Positions 1 through 11,079 of a DNA stretch of 64,000 nucleotides are shown one piece after another. Made by a program: the position numbers and the translations under genes. The first letter of the stretch is position 1; each line of letters opens with the position of its first letter. The notes beneath the pieces were generated by a model. That model was not told where the DNA came from and ran no database searches. It saw only the letters and a program-made list of their open reading frames with translations. The DNA is from Sorghum bicolor. Its lineage: Eukaryota; Streptophyta; Magnoliopsida; Poales; Poaceae. The stretch is taken from positions 11,015,106 to 11,079,105 of the forward strand of contig NC_012877.2 of the NCBI RefSeq assembly GCF_000003195.3. Reading direction: 5' to 3'.

Positions 1-1885
1 AACTCTTTTATAGCTTCTACAACTTCTTCTCGTGTTTTGTCCTTCTCTACCTTTGCTCTATCTTCCTTTGATAATACAAATTAGTGCATATTTTCTTGTT
101 ATTTGATAGGGCTCAGATAACCGACCATCGATTCGGTAGATAATAATGACCTCTGCTCGTGATCTTGCAAACTACAAACAACATCCACATATTAGAGTTT
201 CACAATACATATTAATAATAAATGTGTGTGTGCATGAGTGATACTTACAGGCACCAGATTATTATGAGTTGGACGTCAAGCCGCCTATAGTTCAACAACA
301 AGTGCATGTCCTCGAAGGTAACAAATGGCTTGCTTTTTTCCTTGCTAGTAGCAAACACGTCTGCTGGTATATCAACACTGATTGCATGGAGGCCAGCATG
401 CAATGCTCTCATGTACCAGTCATGAAATCTTTTTATCATCCATTGAATCTTATCGAGCAACGTCCATTGGAGCATAGGCCTTCCAAGCACATAGTCACTG
501 GGGACATTGACATAATCATCAATCATTGGCTTTCTGATATCCTTTAGGGTCAATGGTTGACTTGATGGCTATTCGACATGTACATCGCCACTTGGGGCTT
601 CCTTTGATGGGTGCACTGCTTCTGTTGACTGGGCGTCGGCTTCCTTTTTCTGTGACGGTTCGAGCTCAACGAGTCATGCTATTTGCTGCTTTCCAAGTCC
701 TTTCACAAAGAGAGTTGTGTCTGCTGCTTTCCCCTTTTTTGGCTCATAGGGAGAAATCCATTTTGGAATTGGAAATTTCTTCACCTTCTTGGAGACCAGT
801 GCTGATGGGGGAGTTTGCTCATCTTACTTCTACTTTGGTGGTGGTGGGGGAGTTTGTTCATCCTCCTTCTCCCGTGTTGTGTCCTTTTTGGCTGGCGAAG
901 TTTGCTGCTCAAGCATGTTCTCCTTGGCTGGCCCCTCGGGCTCATTCGGCGAGAATGCCATCTCATGTATTGGGGAGGATGGCGGTGGCTTGTAAATGTA
1001 TGGGGATGCTGGAGCATGCATTGGCAATGGTGGCTGTTCATATGTTTCGACCTCTTGGGATGGTTGAGGCACTATGCTTGGAGAGGGTGGCGCTAGTGGA
1101 TCAATCAACCTTACGTATCATCTCGGCCATTGTATGTAGTTGTTGATTGCTTGTCCATGCCTTCTCTATACCCTTAGATGTCGGAATGTCTATGAAGTCA
1201 TCTTCATATATGCTCTCGACCGTCAACACTTCCTCCCTACAGTATGCATCTTGCATGTCGACAGTATGGAATCTACGTCCTGAGATAGCATTGCCTGTGG
1301 CCACTTGCTTTGTATGCTGATTCTTAAGGCCATAGGATATGACCAAGGAGCAAGGCCAAGGTCTATCAATATTTTTAACTGGATAATGGTCCTTATTTGT
1401 TGTTGACGCTATACTACTTGGAAAGGGCATAGATTGTGTGGCCATCTCCTAGCACCCCAAGGGTTGAGCTGGTACAAGCTGCATATGCGAAGGAGCTTGT
1501 GAGGACATCTGTTGAGCAGACATTGCTCCTGCCAACCACTTCATCACTTCAGGATTAGGATTTGTAAAGAAATATTCCATCATATCCCTAAACTTTTTTG
1601 CGGCCTACTGCTCAAAAAGATCTTTCATTTCCTCCTTATGTCGGTCTCTTTTCTTGTACATGCCTTTCCACTCATCACCGAATCCTTCTTTCTAGCTACT
1701 TCTGGAGGAGAAGCCCCGTACACGTCTTGGATGCTCAGGGTTACCTAGAGCATGGGTAAGGATGTCCCTCTCCCTCTGTGACTTGAAGGCGCCTTTCTTT
1801 TCAGCTTTGATGCTTTCAAAACCTTGTCAACAACTTCTCTAATCTCATCGGGACAGGACATCTCATCGCTCTCAGTGTTTGCCTT
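1..1885 (-). pseudogene. CACTA element accessory gene remnant (Transposase_24 / Ulp1-type gene), partial
   Basis: Minus-strand coding blocks resemble the accessory gene of grass CACTA transposons. From about 1885 down to 1500 the frame contains the block DILTHALGNPEHPRRVRG followed by a charged helix (KKRDRHKEEMKD). The same block occurs in the CACTA genes near 20400 and 48480 of this window. The 1101-1445 segment encodes a domain with VATGNAISGRRFH, seen between the transposase-like part and the protease part in these genes. A proline-rich stretch lies at 830-1108. The exon 249-553 encodes a domain with FHDWYMRALHAGLHAISVDIPADVF and ends at a good splice donor (GTAAGT on the minus strand at 248). 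A homologous exon is at 49523-49819. In-frame stops occur, for example near 1695 and 1605. The protease part would lie left of the window and a copia element cuts the right end. The gene class is well supported; detailed exon limits are not. Confidence 0.6.
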
Positions 1886-1889
1886 CTTT

Positions 1890-4387
1890 AATACCTCTAC
1901 TCATAAAAGTAAATGTATTCTTGATTATATGTATTTTGATTTATGGGGATCATCTCGCAAGCCTTCTATTGGTGGTTCTCGTTATATGTTGACAATAATT
2001 GATGATTATTCTCGTAAGGTATGGCCTTATTTCTTAAAGCATAAATCAGAAGCATTTTCCACATTTAAAGAGTGGACGATTATGATTGAAAATCAAACTA
2101 AGAAGAAGGTTAAAAAGCTTCACACTGATAATGGGATGGAGTTCTATTCTGATGAATTTAATGCACATTGCAAGTCTCAAGGCATTGTTGGGCACTACAC
2201 TATTCCTTATACGCCTCAACAGAATGGTGTAGCTGGGCGTATGAATAGAACTATCATCTCTAGGGTCCGTTGCATGTTGTCTAATGCTGGCTTAAATAGG
2301 CGTTTTTGGGCTAAAGCTGCTTCCACTGCTTGCTATCTTATTAATCATTCACCCTCGATTCTCTTGATAAGAAAACTCCAATTGAGGTATGGTCTAGATC
2401 TCTAGCTGTTTATTCACAATTGAGAGTTTTTGGTTGTACTACTTAAGCTCACGTTGATAATGGTAAATTAGAGCCTAGAGCTGTTAAATGCATTTTTATT
2501 GGTTATCAACATGGTGTTAAAGGTTATAAATTGTGGAGTCCCCAGACTCAAATGCTTAGCAGCAGTGTTATCTTTAATGAGACTGTTATGTTTGTTAACA
2601 ATCCTTCTGTTGATGCTCCTATTGAGGGAGAGAAAATAAGTGTGTAGGTGGAGCACTTAATTAATGCACCAAAGGTTGATAATGCTTTTGTCCAGGATAC
2701 ACCTATTGCTGAAATTTCTCCAATTGTTGATGATTCATCTATTATTGAGCATTCCTCTTCAGTTGTGCTTGTGCAGTCTTCACAACATTCTGTTGCTTTG
2801 GTAGGGCCAGAAGGCAGTCCAAGCATGTTAAAAAGGTATAATGAAGAATGTAATGTTGCTTATGCTATGAGTGTTACAGAAGAGATTGAAGGTAATTCAG
2901 AACCTTCTAATTATTCTGAGGCTATTACTTCTGCTGATTGCAACAATTGGATGACCACTATGCAAGATGAGATGGAGTTAAAAGAATGGTACTTGGGATT
3001 TAGTAAAATTGCCCAAGAATAAAAAGCTTGTTCGTTGCAAATGGATTTTCAAAAGAAAGGAGGGTATTTCTCCTAGTGAGCCAGCAAGGTATAAAGCAAG
3101 GTTGGTTGCTAAAGGCTATAGTCAGATTCCAGGTATTGATTATAATGATGTCTTTTCCCTAGTTGTTAAGCATAGTTCTATTCGCACTTTGCTTAGTATT
3201 GTTGCCATGCATGATTATGAACTTGAGCAACTAGATGTTAAAATTGCATTCTTACATGGGGAGTTGAAAGAAGATATTTATATGAACCAACATGAAGGTT
3301 TTGTTATTCCTGGAAAAGAAAACCTTGTGTGTAGACTAAAGAAGACTCTTTATGGTTTGAAGCAATCTCATAGGCAACGGTATAAGAGATTTGACTCATT
3401 TATGGTCTCTCATGGCTTTAAGCAGTCTAATTATGATAGTTGTGTTTATTTGATGATTGTTAATGGCTCAGCTATTTATTTGCTTCTTTATGTTGATGAT
3501 ATGTTGATTGCTGCTAAAGATAAATAAGAAATAGCTAAATTGAAGGCACAATTGAGTAAAGAATTTGAGACGAAGGACTTAGGTGCAGCTAAGAAAATTC
3601 TTGGTATGGAAATTATTAGAGATAGAAAATCTAGTAAATTATACCTCAGTCAGTGAGGTTATATTGATAAGGTTCTTCATCATTTCAATACGCATAATGC
3701 AAAACTACTGAGCACTCCAAAGTCAGATGATGAAATTGAGTACATATCTAGAGTTTCATATTCCAGTGCAGTTGGTTCTCTTATGTATGCCATGGTTTGG
3801 TCTCGTCCTAAATTATCTCATGCATTGAGTGTTGTCAGTAGATTCATGGCTAATCCTGGTAAGGAGCATTGGAGGGCTGTTTTGTGGATTTTTAGATATT
3901 TGCGAGATACTTCTAATGCCTTTTCCAATTTAGGAAATCTAGAGATGGACTTGTTGGTTATGTTGATTCTGATTATGTTGGTGATTTAAATAAGAGGAGA
4001 TCTCTCACGAGTTATGTTTTTATAATTGGTGGTTGTGCTGTTAGCTGGAAAGGAATTTTGCAGGCTATTGTTGCTTTGTCTACAACAAAAGCTGAATATA
4101 TGACTATTTCTGAAGCTATTTGGTTGAGAGGTTTATACTCTACACTTTGCGGGGTTAGTTCTTGCACCAGTATACATTGTGATAGCCAGAGTGCTATTTG
4201 TCTGACTAAAGATAAGATGTTTCATGAAAGGACCAAGCATATTGATGTGAGATATCATTTTATTTGAGGTGTTATTGCTGAAGGTGATGTTAAAGTATGA
4301 AAGATAAGTACTCATAAGAATCGCACTGATATGTTGACAAAGCCAGTTCCTGGAGCTAGCTCAAGCTTAGTTGGTATTACAGTTTAA
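1890..4387 (+). pseudogene. Ty1/copia pol remnant (integrase-RT-RNase H)
   Basis: The order integrase, reverse transcriptase, RNase H is the Ty1/copia order. The integrase core is at 1890-2360 (first Asp in YFDLWGSS, second in LHTDNGMEF). The position of the catalytic Glu reads GVAGRMNRT, so Glu is replaced by Gly. The RT segment at 3009-3527 has KARLVAKGYSQ, QLDVKIAFLHGEL and the catalytic LLLYVDDMLIA. RNase H sequence follows at 3783-4267 (LSTTKAEYMTISEAIWL, then HCDSQSAICLTKDK). Frameshifts or stops occur near 2350, 2646, 3000, 3526, 3656 and 4265. The final frame ends at 4387, about 100 bp before the LTR. The protein cannot be functional. Confidence 0.85.
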
Positions 4388-4472
4388 GTCCTAGTGACTT
4401 TTGGTGTCAGTGATTATTTATTATTGAAGTGAGTTGATTGATGATACTTCATTCGCTACAAGATGAAATTTG

Positions 4473-4487
4473 TCTCAAGGTGGAGTT
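4473..4487 (+). other. Polypurine tract of the copia element
   Basis: A purine-rich run (AAGGTGGAG) lies directly before the TGTTGAAAT start of the LTR, the expected position for plus-strand priming. Confidence 0.6.
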
Positions 4488-4788
4488 TGTTGAAATATGA
4501 TCCGAATTATAACGTGAGTCCTACGGGGACGCCTAGAGGGCCCACGGTTCGGGTTATGTTTATTAGCGGATTTGTTTCCGTATTTGACTGCAGTCAGTCT
4601 GTCCTATAAATACATCTTGTAAGCCGTACAGAAAGAGTTGAGAGAGAGAGAGATAAATCATTGTATTCCCTGCGTTCTGTAAACTCTCATCATATAGTGA
4701 AGATCGCCGGTTGGCGCCCGTGGTTTTTTCCCGTAACGGTTTTCCATTGTGTCTCGTATTCGATGTATTATTGCATTATTTCCTAACA
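4488..4788 (+). repeat. Copia 3' LTR (301 bp)
   Basis: The LTR begins TGTTGAAATATGA and ends TTCCTAACA, giving TG...CA termini, and it is preceded by a polypurine tract. A TATAAATA box at 4605-4612 and a GA microsatellite at about 4636-4652 lie inside. No partner LTR is present in the window. Confidence 0.8.
4605..4612 (+). promoter_or_regulatory. LTR TATA box
   Basis: TATAAATA about 118 bp into the LTR, a usual position for an LTR promoter. It has no intact gene downstream here. Confidence 0.5.
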
Positions 4789-4848
4789 AATTGATAGCCA
4801 AGTTCTTTCTGTGATGTGTCAAGCACTTATTTATAACTAGGAAAATCA

Positions 4849-4853
4849 TAATT
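4849..4853. repeat. Target-site duplication TAATT (left) of the gypsy element
   Basis: TAATT precedes the LTR at 4854, and the same five bases follow the other LTR at 9912-9916. The exact match defines the insertion. Confidence 0.9.
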
Positions 4854-5228
4854 TGTCAAGGGCCTCCACACCTAGCTCAGGAGGACCTTGGCGGCGCAGG
4901 TTGTAGCTAGAGGTAGGAGATGGGGGCGCCAGGGTGTGCCTGGCGCCTGGCAGCAGGGGGGTGAGATTGGAGATAGCAGGAGATGAGAGGTTAGGGATAA
5001 TCACTTCATTGCTTAATCATAACTGAGTAGCTGGTTACATCTTATAGGAGCTGAGCTCCTTGATTCTAATGCCAGGCATTAACTAGAGCTGGCAAATTAC
5101 TACTTGACTGCTCTCCGTCTTCTTGAGCCACGCATAGGCCTTAATCACCAGCCGTCCTGGCCTCTTCATGGCCCTGTGCTGCACCTCGTGTCTGAGGCCG
5201 GCGGCTGTACTGATGGCCCCACATCACA
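4854..5228 (-). repeat. Gypsy 3' LTR (375 bp)
   Basis: On the minus strand it starts TGTGATGTG and ends CCTTGACA. It matches 9541-9911 almost base for base. It has a 3-bp insertion and a longer G run relative to the other copy. Confidence 0.95.
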
Positions 5229-8147
5229 TCTCTCCCCCCCTCGACGAGCAGCTCGTCCTCAAGCTGGAAGGTGGGGTAGCGCTCCTGGAAATTCTCCAAG
5301 TCTTCCCAGGTTGCTGATGCAGCAGGTTCATCCTTCCAGTGCACCAGGACTTGATGTATGCCCCTGGCCAGTCTTGCTCGTGTGACATGGTCTGGTACTG
5401 GCTGAGTGGCGCCGTGGTGGGTAGGAGGTAGAGCTGGTGGTGCTGATGGAGGTGTGCCAACGAATTTCTTGAGGAGGCCGACGTGGAACACATCATGCAG
5501 TTTGGCGCCTGCAGGGAGTTCCAGTCGGTATGCGACCTCGTTGATGATGGCGGTGATGTGGTAGGGGCCGTAGAAGCGGGGGCGCAGCTTGCCCTTGGTG
5601 GCGCCCTGAAGTGACGTTGGGTGGCGATGGCGAAGACGGAGCCAAACCCAGTCACCCACCGCGAAGTGGACCTCCCTGTGATGCTTGTTGTAGTGCTTCT
5701 TGTAGACTTCTTGCGCCTGTTCCAGGCGCACGCTCGCACCTCCCAGCAGCTCGTCACGGGCAGCCATGCTCTTGGCCACAGCGGGGACCTGGGATTCTCC
5801 TGGTTCATAGGAACGGATGGAGGGTGGGTCGCGGCCATAGACGATGGCGAACGGCGTGGTCTTTAGCACAGTTTGGAATGCAGTGTTGTAGACAAATTCT
5901 GCCCATGGCTGCCAGCGAAGCCATTGCCGTGGCCTGTCCCCCGTTATGCAGCGGAGATACATCACAATGATCTTGTTAGCAGCTTCAGTTTGGCCATTAG
6001 ACTGAGGATGGAATGCAGTCGTCATCCTCAGCTTGATTCCAGACAGCTTCATCAGTTCTTTCCAGAATATGGAGGTGAACACCGGGTCCCTGTCTGATAC
6101 GATGGACTGGGGAATGCCATGAAGACGTACAATCTCAGAGAAGAAAGCTTGGGCCACTGACTCCGCTGAGTAAGGGTGGGCGAGGGCAATGAAATGACAG
6201 TATTTACTGAATCTGTCCACTACTGTCAAGATAACAGATTTGCCCCTGACTTTTGGTAAAGCCTCAACGAAGTCAATGCCAATGTCTGCCCAAATCGCCG
6301 ACGGTACTGGCAGAGGAAGCAAAAGTCCTGCTAGGTGAAGGTGTTCTGATTTGTAGCGCTGACATGTTGCACAAGCACGCACGAAGTCTTGCACAACTGC
6401 ACGCAGATTGGGGGAGTGGAAGTCTTGGCGGAGACGATGCAGCGTGCGTTGCACACCTTCATGGCCATTGTCGTGCACAGCCGCCAGGATCTCATGGAGC
6501 AGGGGGGCGCCTGGAGGGATGTAGAGGCGCCCCTGGAACGCCACCAGGTCGTCAGTGACAGCCCATGGCGCAGAGCATTTGTTGGTGAGGATCTCTTCGC
6601 GGAGGATGAACAAAGCTGGGTCCTGTTCGTTGGCCTGACGGAGGCGTGTGATGAAGTCGAAACAGGGCCCAGTGATTGCCATGGCATTCTGCTCTTCTGT
6701 ATCACGGCGGGATAGGGCATCGGCCACGGTGTTGGAGCAGCCAGCCTTGTATTCCACCGAAAAATCGAAGCCCAGAAGCTTTCCCACCCAATGATGCTGT
6801 AGGATGGTGGCAAAACGCTGATCAAGTAGGAACTTAAGGCTGTAATGATCAGTGCGGACCAGGAAACGCCGACCCCAAAGGTAGGGCCTCCAGTGGCGGA
6901 TGGCGAGGACGAGACCAATCAATTCTCGTTCGTAGGCGGCTAGGGACTGGTGTCTTGGGGCCGCCGGCCTGCTGAAGAAGGCGATGGGATGCGTCCCCTG
7001 CAGCAGTACAGCCTCGAACCCGTAAGTGGACGCATCGCACTCCACGATGAACTGGAGCGTGAAATCGGGCAGCGCCAGGGGCTGTAGTGACAGCCTTTTT
7101 TAGAGCCTGGACTGCTTCTGCTGCTGCTTCAGACCAGGAGAACCCCTCTTTTTTGAGAAGGGTAGTGAGGGGGGCGGCGATCGAGCCAAAATCTTAGACA
7201 AATTTGCGGTAGTAACCTGCCAGCCCCAGGAATCCTCGAACTGCCTGTGCTGAACGTTGCACTGGCCAGTCCTCCACCGCCTGGACCTTGGCGGGGTCCA
7301 TGGCCACGCCGTTGGCCGAGATAACATGGCCCAAGTACGCGATGGAGGAGGAGCCAAAGGCGCACTTGGACTTCTTGACGAAGAGTCGATGCTGCTGGAG
7401 GAGTGTGAGGACGGTGCGGACGTGGCCCAGATGCTCTGCCATGGACTGGCTGTATATCAATATGTCGTCGAAGAAGACTAGCACGAACCGGCGTAAGTAG
7501 GGCCTCAAGATGTCGTTCATCAAGGCCTCGAACGTTGCCGGCGCGTTGCAGAGGCCGAAAGGCATGACGAGGAACTCATAGAGCCCTTCATGAGTCCGAA
7601 AAGCCATCTTCGCGATGTCGCCCGATCGCATCCGGACTTGATGATAGCCGGAACGGAGGTCCAACTTGGAGAAGAATCGGGCGCCGTTCAGCTCGTCCAG
7701 GAGCTCATCGACGATCGGGATGGGGAAAGTGTCCTTTACCGTGATGGCGTTGAGGGCTCTGTAATCGACGCAAAAGCGCCAGGACCCGTCCGCCTTCTTC
7801 ACTAGCAGCACCGGAGAGGAAAAAGCGGACGAGCTGCGTCGGATCAGCCCTCGTTGCATCATGGTCGCGCACTGCCTTTCCAGCTCATCTTTGTGGGTAG
7901 CTGGATAGCGGTACGGGCAGACAGCGACTAGTGCAGACCCCGGGAGAAGGGTGATGGCGTGATCCTTGGACCGTGGCGGTGGCATGCCAGATGGCTCAGT
8001 GAAGATGGACTCAAATTGGTCCTGGAGCGCGGCCAGGGGGTCGGTGTCGAGGCAGGCCTTCAGGCGTGGTCTGGACGGACCGGAGACGCCTTTCCAGCAG
8101 ACGGCGCACCTCTAGTGTTGCACTGTCATAGACAGGGCGCCGAAATC
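5141..8147 (-). pseudogene. Chromovirus pol (RT, RNase H, integrase, chromodomain)
   Basis: Reverse transcriptase lies at 7985-7194 with the motifs FCVDYRALNAITVKDTFPIP, FSKLDLRSGYHQVRM and the catalytic VFFDDILIYS. A stop (Lys codon to TAA) at about 7199 and a frameshift near 7090 separate it from RNase H (MECDASTYGFEAVLLQG; RTDHYSLKFLLDQ) starting at 7045. Integrase follows: zinc-finger pairs with CATC, then the core residues in IGIDFVEALP, VSDRDPVFTS and NGQTEAANK, so the DDE triad is intact. A C-terminal chromodomain (VLVHWKDEPAASATWEDLE) is the hallmark of chromoviruses and is thought to steer insertion to particular chromatin. The frame stays open through the polypurine tract and ends at 5141, inside the 3' LTR. 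Confidence 0.92.
5229..5243 (-). other. Polypurine tract of the gypsy element
   Basis: Read on the minus strand this is GAGGGGGGAGAGA, immediately upstream of the 3' LTR. It overlaps the end of the pol frame. Confidence 0.85.
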
Positions 8148-8447
8148 CTAGAGTATGGGGCCCAGGGTGGCCAACCACTGGGTGCCCAGCACCACATCAT
8201 TGCCCGCCAGGGGCAGTGCGAAGAAGTCGGCGATGAAGGGGGTCCCCTCGATGGAGAACGCCGCTGCACGGTATACGCCTGGGCATGGCACCCGCTCGCC
8301 ATTAGCCACGGTTACTTTCATACCACCGTGGAGCTGGAGGCGGAGGGAGGTGCGGGCTGCTGCCTCGGCCGCGACGAAATTATGCATCGATCTGGAGTCT
8401 AGCAGGGCCAGCAGCGAGACGCCGCCCAGGGTGATGTGGAGTTGCAT
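8148..8447 (-). pseudogene. Chromovirus aspartic protease, active site altered
   Basis: A retropepsin-like domain of about 99 residues. The active-site motif reads LLDSRSMHNF where this family normally has D-S-G-S/T; the Gly of the D-[ST]-G triplet is Arg. The downstream VVLGTQWLATLG block matches the conserved ILGxxWL region. Loss of the Gly should abolish activity. The frame is separate from gag and RT because of nearby disruptions. Confidence 0.85.
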
Positions 8448-8576
8448 CGTGTCCCTTGTGCGGACCCCGGCGATGGCGAGGAGGGAGATCGTGGGGTCCT
8501 CCAGGTTGACCAGCTGCTCCAGTTCCGTGGGATCCTCCTCCTCGGTGAGGTCCAGGAAGAAGAGGCGCTGGCAGAC

Positions 8577-9556
8577 TCAGTTATGGCCACGAGAGTACTT
8601 GTCGTTGCAATTGAAGCAGAGGCCCTGGCGACAGCGGTCTTCCATCTCCGTCGGGGTGAGCCGCCGCACCTGGCGGCCTTCGAAAACTGGCGCGGGGACC
8701 CGTCCGCCCACTTGGGGGGCGCGGGCAGAGCCAGCGGCTGGGCCGGACCTGCCAGGAGCCCGTGGCCCGCGAGACGAGAGGCGCCGAAGCGCTAGCCGCG
8801 GCGTCCGCCGAGGCGCTCTGCTCGCGGATCTCCAACTTGCGCGCCAGAGATGAGTGTTTGGGGGTTTTGCATCTCGACGTCGTGGCTGAGCGGCGGCCGG
8901 AGACCCCCCATGAACGCCTGGATGCGTTGCTCCTCTTCCAAGGCACCGACGCGCGGCAGCAAGGCCTCGAACCGGTCCTGGTAGTCGGAGACCGACCCGG
9001 TGCGCTTGCAGGCCATCAGCTCCCCCATTGGGTTGGAGCGGAGGGGAGGGCCGAACCGGAGGTTGAGAAGCTCGGAGAAGCGCCGCCATGAAGGAGTGCC
9101 CTCCGACAGCTGCACCTGGATATACCACATTTGTGCGCTGCCTTCCTAGTTGTAAGATGCTATCCATACCTGCTCCTCGGCGATGATACGCTGCTGGACG
9201 AAGTATGATTCACAGCGATTGATGAACGCCAGCGGGTCGGATTTCCCGTCGAACTTGGGGAAATCCAGCTTCTGGAAGTGGGGCGGTCGATCGCCCCTGT
9301 TCTCGCCGAACTGCTGCGCGCCCGATGCTGATGAGGAGGGTGGTGGTTGCTGACGCAGCGTCATCAGCTGCTGCTACATCGCAGCCATTCCCTTGGTCAG
9401 TTCGGCGACTTGCCGGCTTAGTTCAGTGATGGAGGCTTCAGACATGGCTGCTGTTGATGAAGCAGAGGAGTGGGTGGGGGACGATGGGGTGGAGGTGGAA
9501 GAACGGTGGCCGGAGGATCGACGGACCCCTGATACCAAGTTGTCAAGGGCCTCCAC
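8577..9556 (-). pseudogene. Chromovirus gag, interrupted by stops and a frameshift
   Basis: The capsid region contains KLDFPKFDGKSDPLAFINRC and, after a stop near 9144, MWYIQVQLSEGTPSW and GSVSDYQDRFEALLPRVG, both typical of plant gypsy gag. A zinc knuckle CFNCNDKYSRGHNC lies near 8580-8625. The frame is cut by a CAG-to-TAG change at about 9374, by a second stop near 9144 and by a frameshift near 8800. The N-terminus is an Ser/Thr-rich stretch followed by a short predicted coiled coil (ITELSRQVAELTKGMAAM). Confidence 0.85.
9521..9537 (-). other. Primer binding site (initiator tRNA-Met type)
   Basis: On the minus strand, just after the 5' LTR, the sequence reads TGGTATCAGGGGTCC. Its first nine bases match the usual complement to the 3' end of initiator tRNA-Met (TGGTATCAGAGC). 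Confidence 0.8.
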
Positions 9557-9911
9557 ACCTAGCTCAGGAGGACCTTGGCTGCGCAGGTTGTAGCTAGAGG
9601 TAGGAGATGGGGGCGCCAGGGTGTGCCTGGCGCCTGGCAGCAGGGGGTGAGATTGGAGATAGCAGGAGATGAGAGGTTAGGGATAATCACTTCATTGCTT
9701 AATCATAACTGAGTAGCTGGTTACATCTTATAGGAGCTGAGCTCCTTGATTCTAATGCCAGGCATTAACTAGAGCTGGCTAATTACTACTTGACTGCTCT
9801 CCTTCTTGAACCACGCATATGCCTTAATCACCAGCCGTCCTGGCCTCTTCATGGCCCTGTGCTGCACCTCGTGTCCGAGGCCGGCGGCTGTACTGATGGC
9901 CTCACATCACA
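9541..9911 (-). repeat. Gypsy 5' LTR (371 bp)
   Basis: Partner of 4854-5228. It is followed by TAATT at 9912-9916. A TATA-like CTATAAG lies on the minus strand at 9727-9733. Confidence 0.95.
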
Positions 9912-9916
9912 TAATT
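9912..9916. repeat. Target-site duplication TAATT (right) of the gypsy element
   Basis: Identical to 4849-4853. Confidence 0.9.
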
Positions 9917-10105
9917 TTACTGTATGTATAGTGACAAGTTAGTTGGGGATGATCAAACAAACAGAGGGTAGCAATTGAATAGGTTTCTACAGTATAAATT
10001 ATTGAAATGTGCGGTAAATAAATATTGATGACTGTTGGCTTGACATCATGCCCTTCAACGACAATGACTTAGGAGTATGATATGCATATGAAAATATGAT
10101 ACCAT

Positions 10106-10286
10106 TCATATCTCTAAACAGACCATTGCAGCTAGGAAACTAGTAGCAAGCCCTGCGAATGTGCAGTTTATAAGGCCAAGCTTAGCGAATTCAGTACGAA
10201 CCATAAGCCCATGCAGCCCCATCTGGGTAGAGCTGATCAGTAACATCACTTCTTCCCAACTTTTATTAATATCAATTTCCTCCTCA
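10106..10286 (-). pseudogene. Possible C-terminal exon of a host gene, split by the CACTA insertion
   Basis: The minus strand is open from the CACTA target site at 10286 down to a stop at 10106-10108 (about 60 codons). It encodes a segment with INKSWEEVMLLISSTQMG and a hydrophobic end (CTFAGLATSFLAAMVCLEI). Across the transposon, 23877-23903 continues the same open frame back to a possible splice acceptor (AG on the minus strand at 23904-23905). This suggests the CACTA element landed in an exon. The protein is not recognised; a membrane-anchored C-terminus is possible. 9917-10105 would then be 3' untranslated sequence, and I see nothing else there. An open frame of this length can occur by chance, so confidence is low. 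Confidence 0.3.
10284..10286. repeat. Target-site duplication TCA (left) of CACTA element 1
   Basis: TCA directly before CACTACTAC; the same three bases follow the other terminus at 23877-23879. A 3-bp duplication is diagnostic for CACTA elements. Confidence 0.85.
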
Positions 10287-10308
10287 CACTACTACAGAAT
10301 GAGGCATT
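10287..10308 (+). repeat. CACTA element 1, left terminal inverted repeat
   Basis: Begins with the canonical CACTACTACA. It pairs with 23855-23876. Confidence 0.85.
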
Positions 10309-10345
10309 GGTCGATGCCCAAAATGGCCAAAAACCTCGGCCATTT

Positions 10346-10572
10346 TGCAGCCCGGGGTTAAAGACCCCTTTAACACCGGTTCGTAACACGAACCGGTGCT
10401 AAAGGGTCCTGCCCAACGGCTACTGACAGGTGCTGTCGAGGCAGAGACCCTTTAGCACCGGGCAGAGCCACGGTCCGAGGCAAACCCTTTAGCACTGGTT
10501 TTTTTTACAAACCGGTGCTAAAGGGTAACCCTTTAGCACCGGTTTTTGCCCTGAACCGGTGCTAAAGTTCCG
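10346..10572. repeat. Left subterminal repeat array
   Basis: Several copies of CCTTTAGCACCGGTT and the inverse AACCGGTGCTAAAGG in both orientations. In En/Spm the short subterminal repeats bind the element-encoded regulatory protein; a similar role is inferred here. Confidence 0.85.
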
Positions 10573-10573
10573 G

Positions 10574-10580
10574 TTTATAG
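10574..10580 (+). promoter_or_regulatory. Possible TATA element after the left subterminal array
   Basis: TTTATAG directly follows the last subterminal motif. A leader-like sequence and a possible first-intron donor (GAG|GTGACT near 10730) follow. The same arrangement occurs after the middle array and at 48294. Confidence 0.3.
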
Positions 10581-11079
10581 GCCGGCTCCCTCCTCCCCTC
10601 TGCCCATTTGAAACCGAGAGCACCATTGTTGTTCTTGGAGCTTCTTCTTGCTTGTTCTTCATTTGTTCTTCATCTCCAACGCCCATCGTTGATCTTCTTC
10701 GACTCCGTCATCGTCTCTTCGTGCTTGGAGGTGACTAACTTTTGTCTTTCTTGTCTTTTCATGTTGTTTTTGGCTTGTGATGTTCGCATTATTTTTAGCT
10801 CAAATCCACGTTGTTATTTTGAATCATTCACATGAATTAGTATCCATATATATATATATATATATATCGTATTTCATGGTTGACCTAGTATTAATATAGT
10901 TTGCAAGAATGAATTATAGTATATTTTTATGATCTTAGAAAGTAGGATAGTTCAAATTAATTGGTTTGTTGATATCACTTGATTTATTTTTATTACTACA
11001 TATAATGTCCATTGTATAATACATGTTTACTAGTAAATGTGGAATTTATAATTATTTAAAAATTGAGTATGGATAGTAG

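Larger units (their letters stand above)
1886..4788 (+). mobile_element. 5'-truncated Ty1/copia retrotransposon
   Basis: The element starts abruptly inside integrase at about 1886-1905 and runs through integrase, reverse transcriptase and RNase H to a 301-bp 3' LTR ending at 4788. The 5' LTR, gag, protease and the integrase zinc finger are missing. The left junction falls within CACTA accessory-gene sequence, so the 5' part was probably lost by deletion at or after insertion. No target duplication can be checked because the left end is gone. Confidence 0.85.
4854..9911 (-). mobile_element. Complete Ty3/gypsy chromovirus, minus strand
   Basis: Two LTRs (375 and 371 bp), a tRNA-Met-like primer site, a polypurine tract and a perfect 5-bp target duplication bound a 5.06-kb element transcribed on the minus strand. 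The coding order gag, protease, RT, RNase H, integrase, chromodomain identifies a Ty3/gypsy chromovirus. The LTRs differ by eye at about 7 substitutions and 2 small indels (about 98% identity), so the insertion is young. It is nevertheless coding-dead, with several stops and a changed protease active site. Confidence 0.95.

Noticed and set aside
8155..8853. Open frame of 232 codons on the plus strand
   Set aside because: It is antisense to the chromovirus gag-protease region and shows no domain; the minus-strand frames carry the known motifs.
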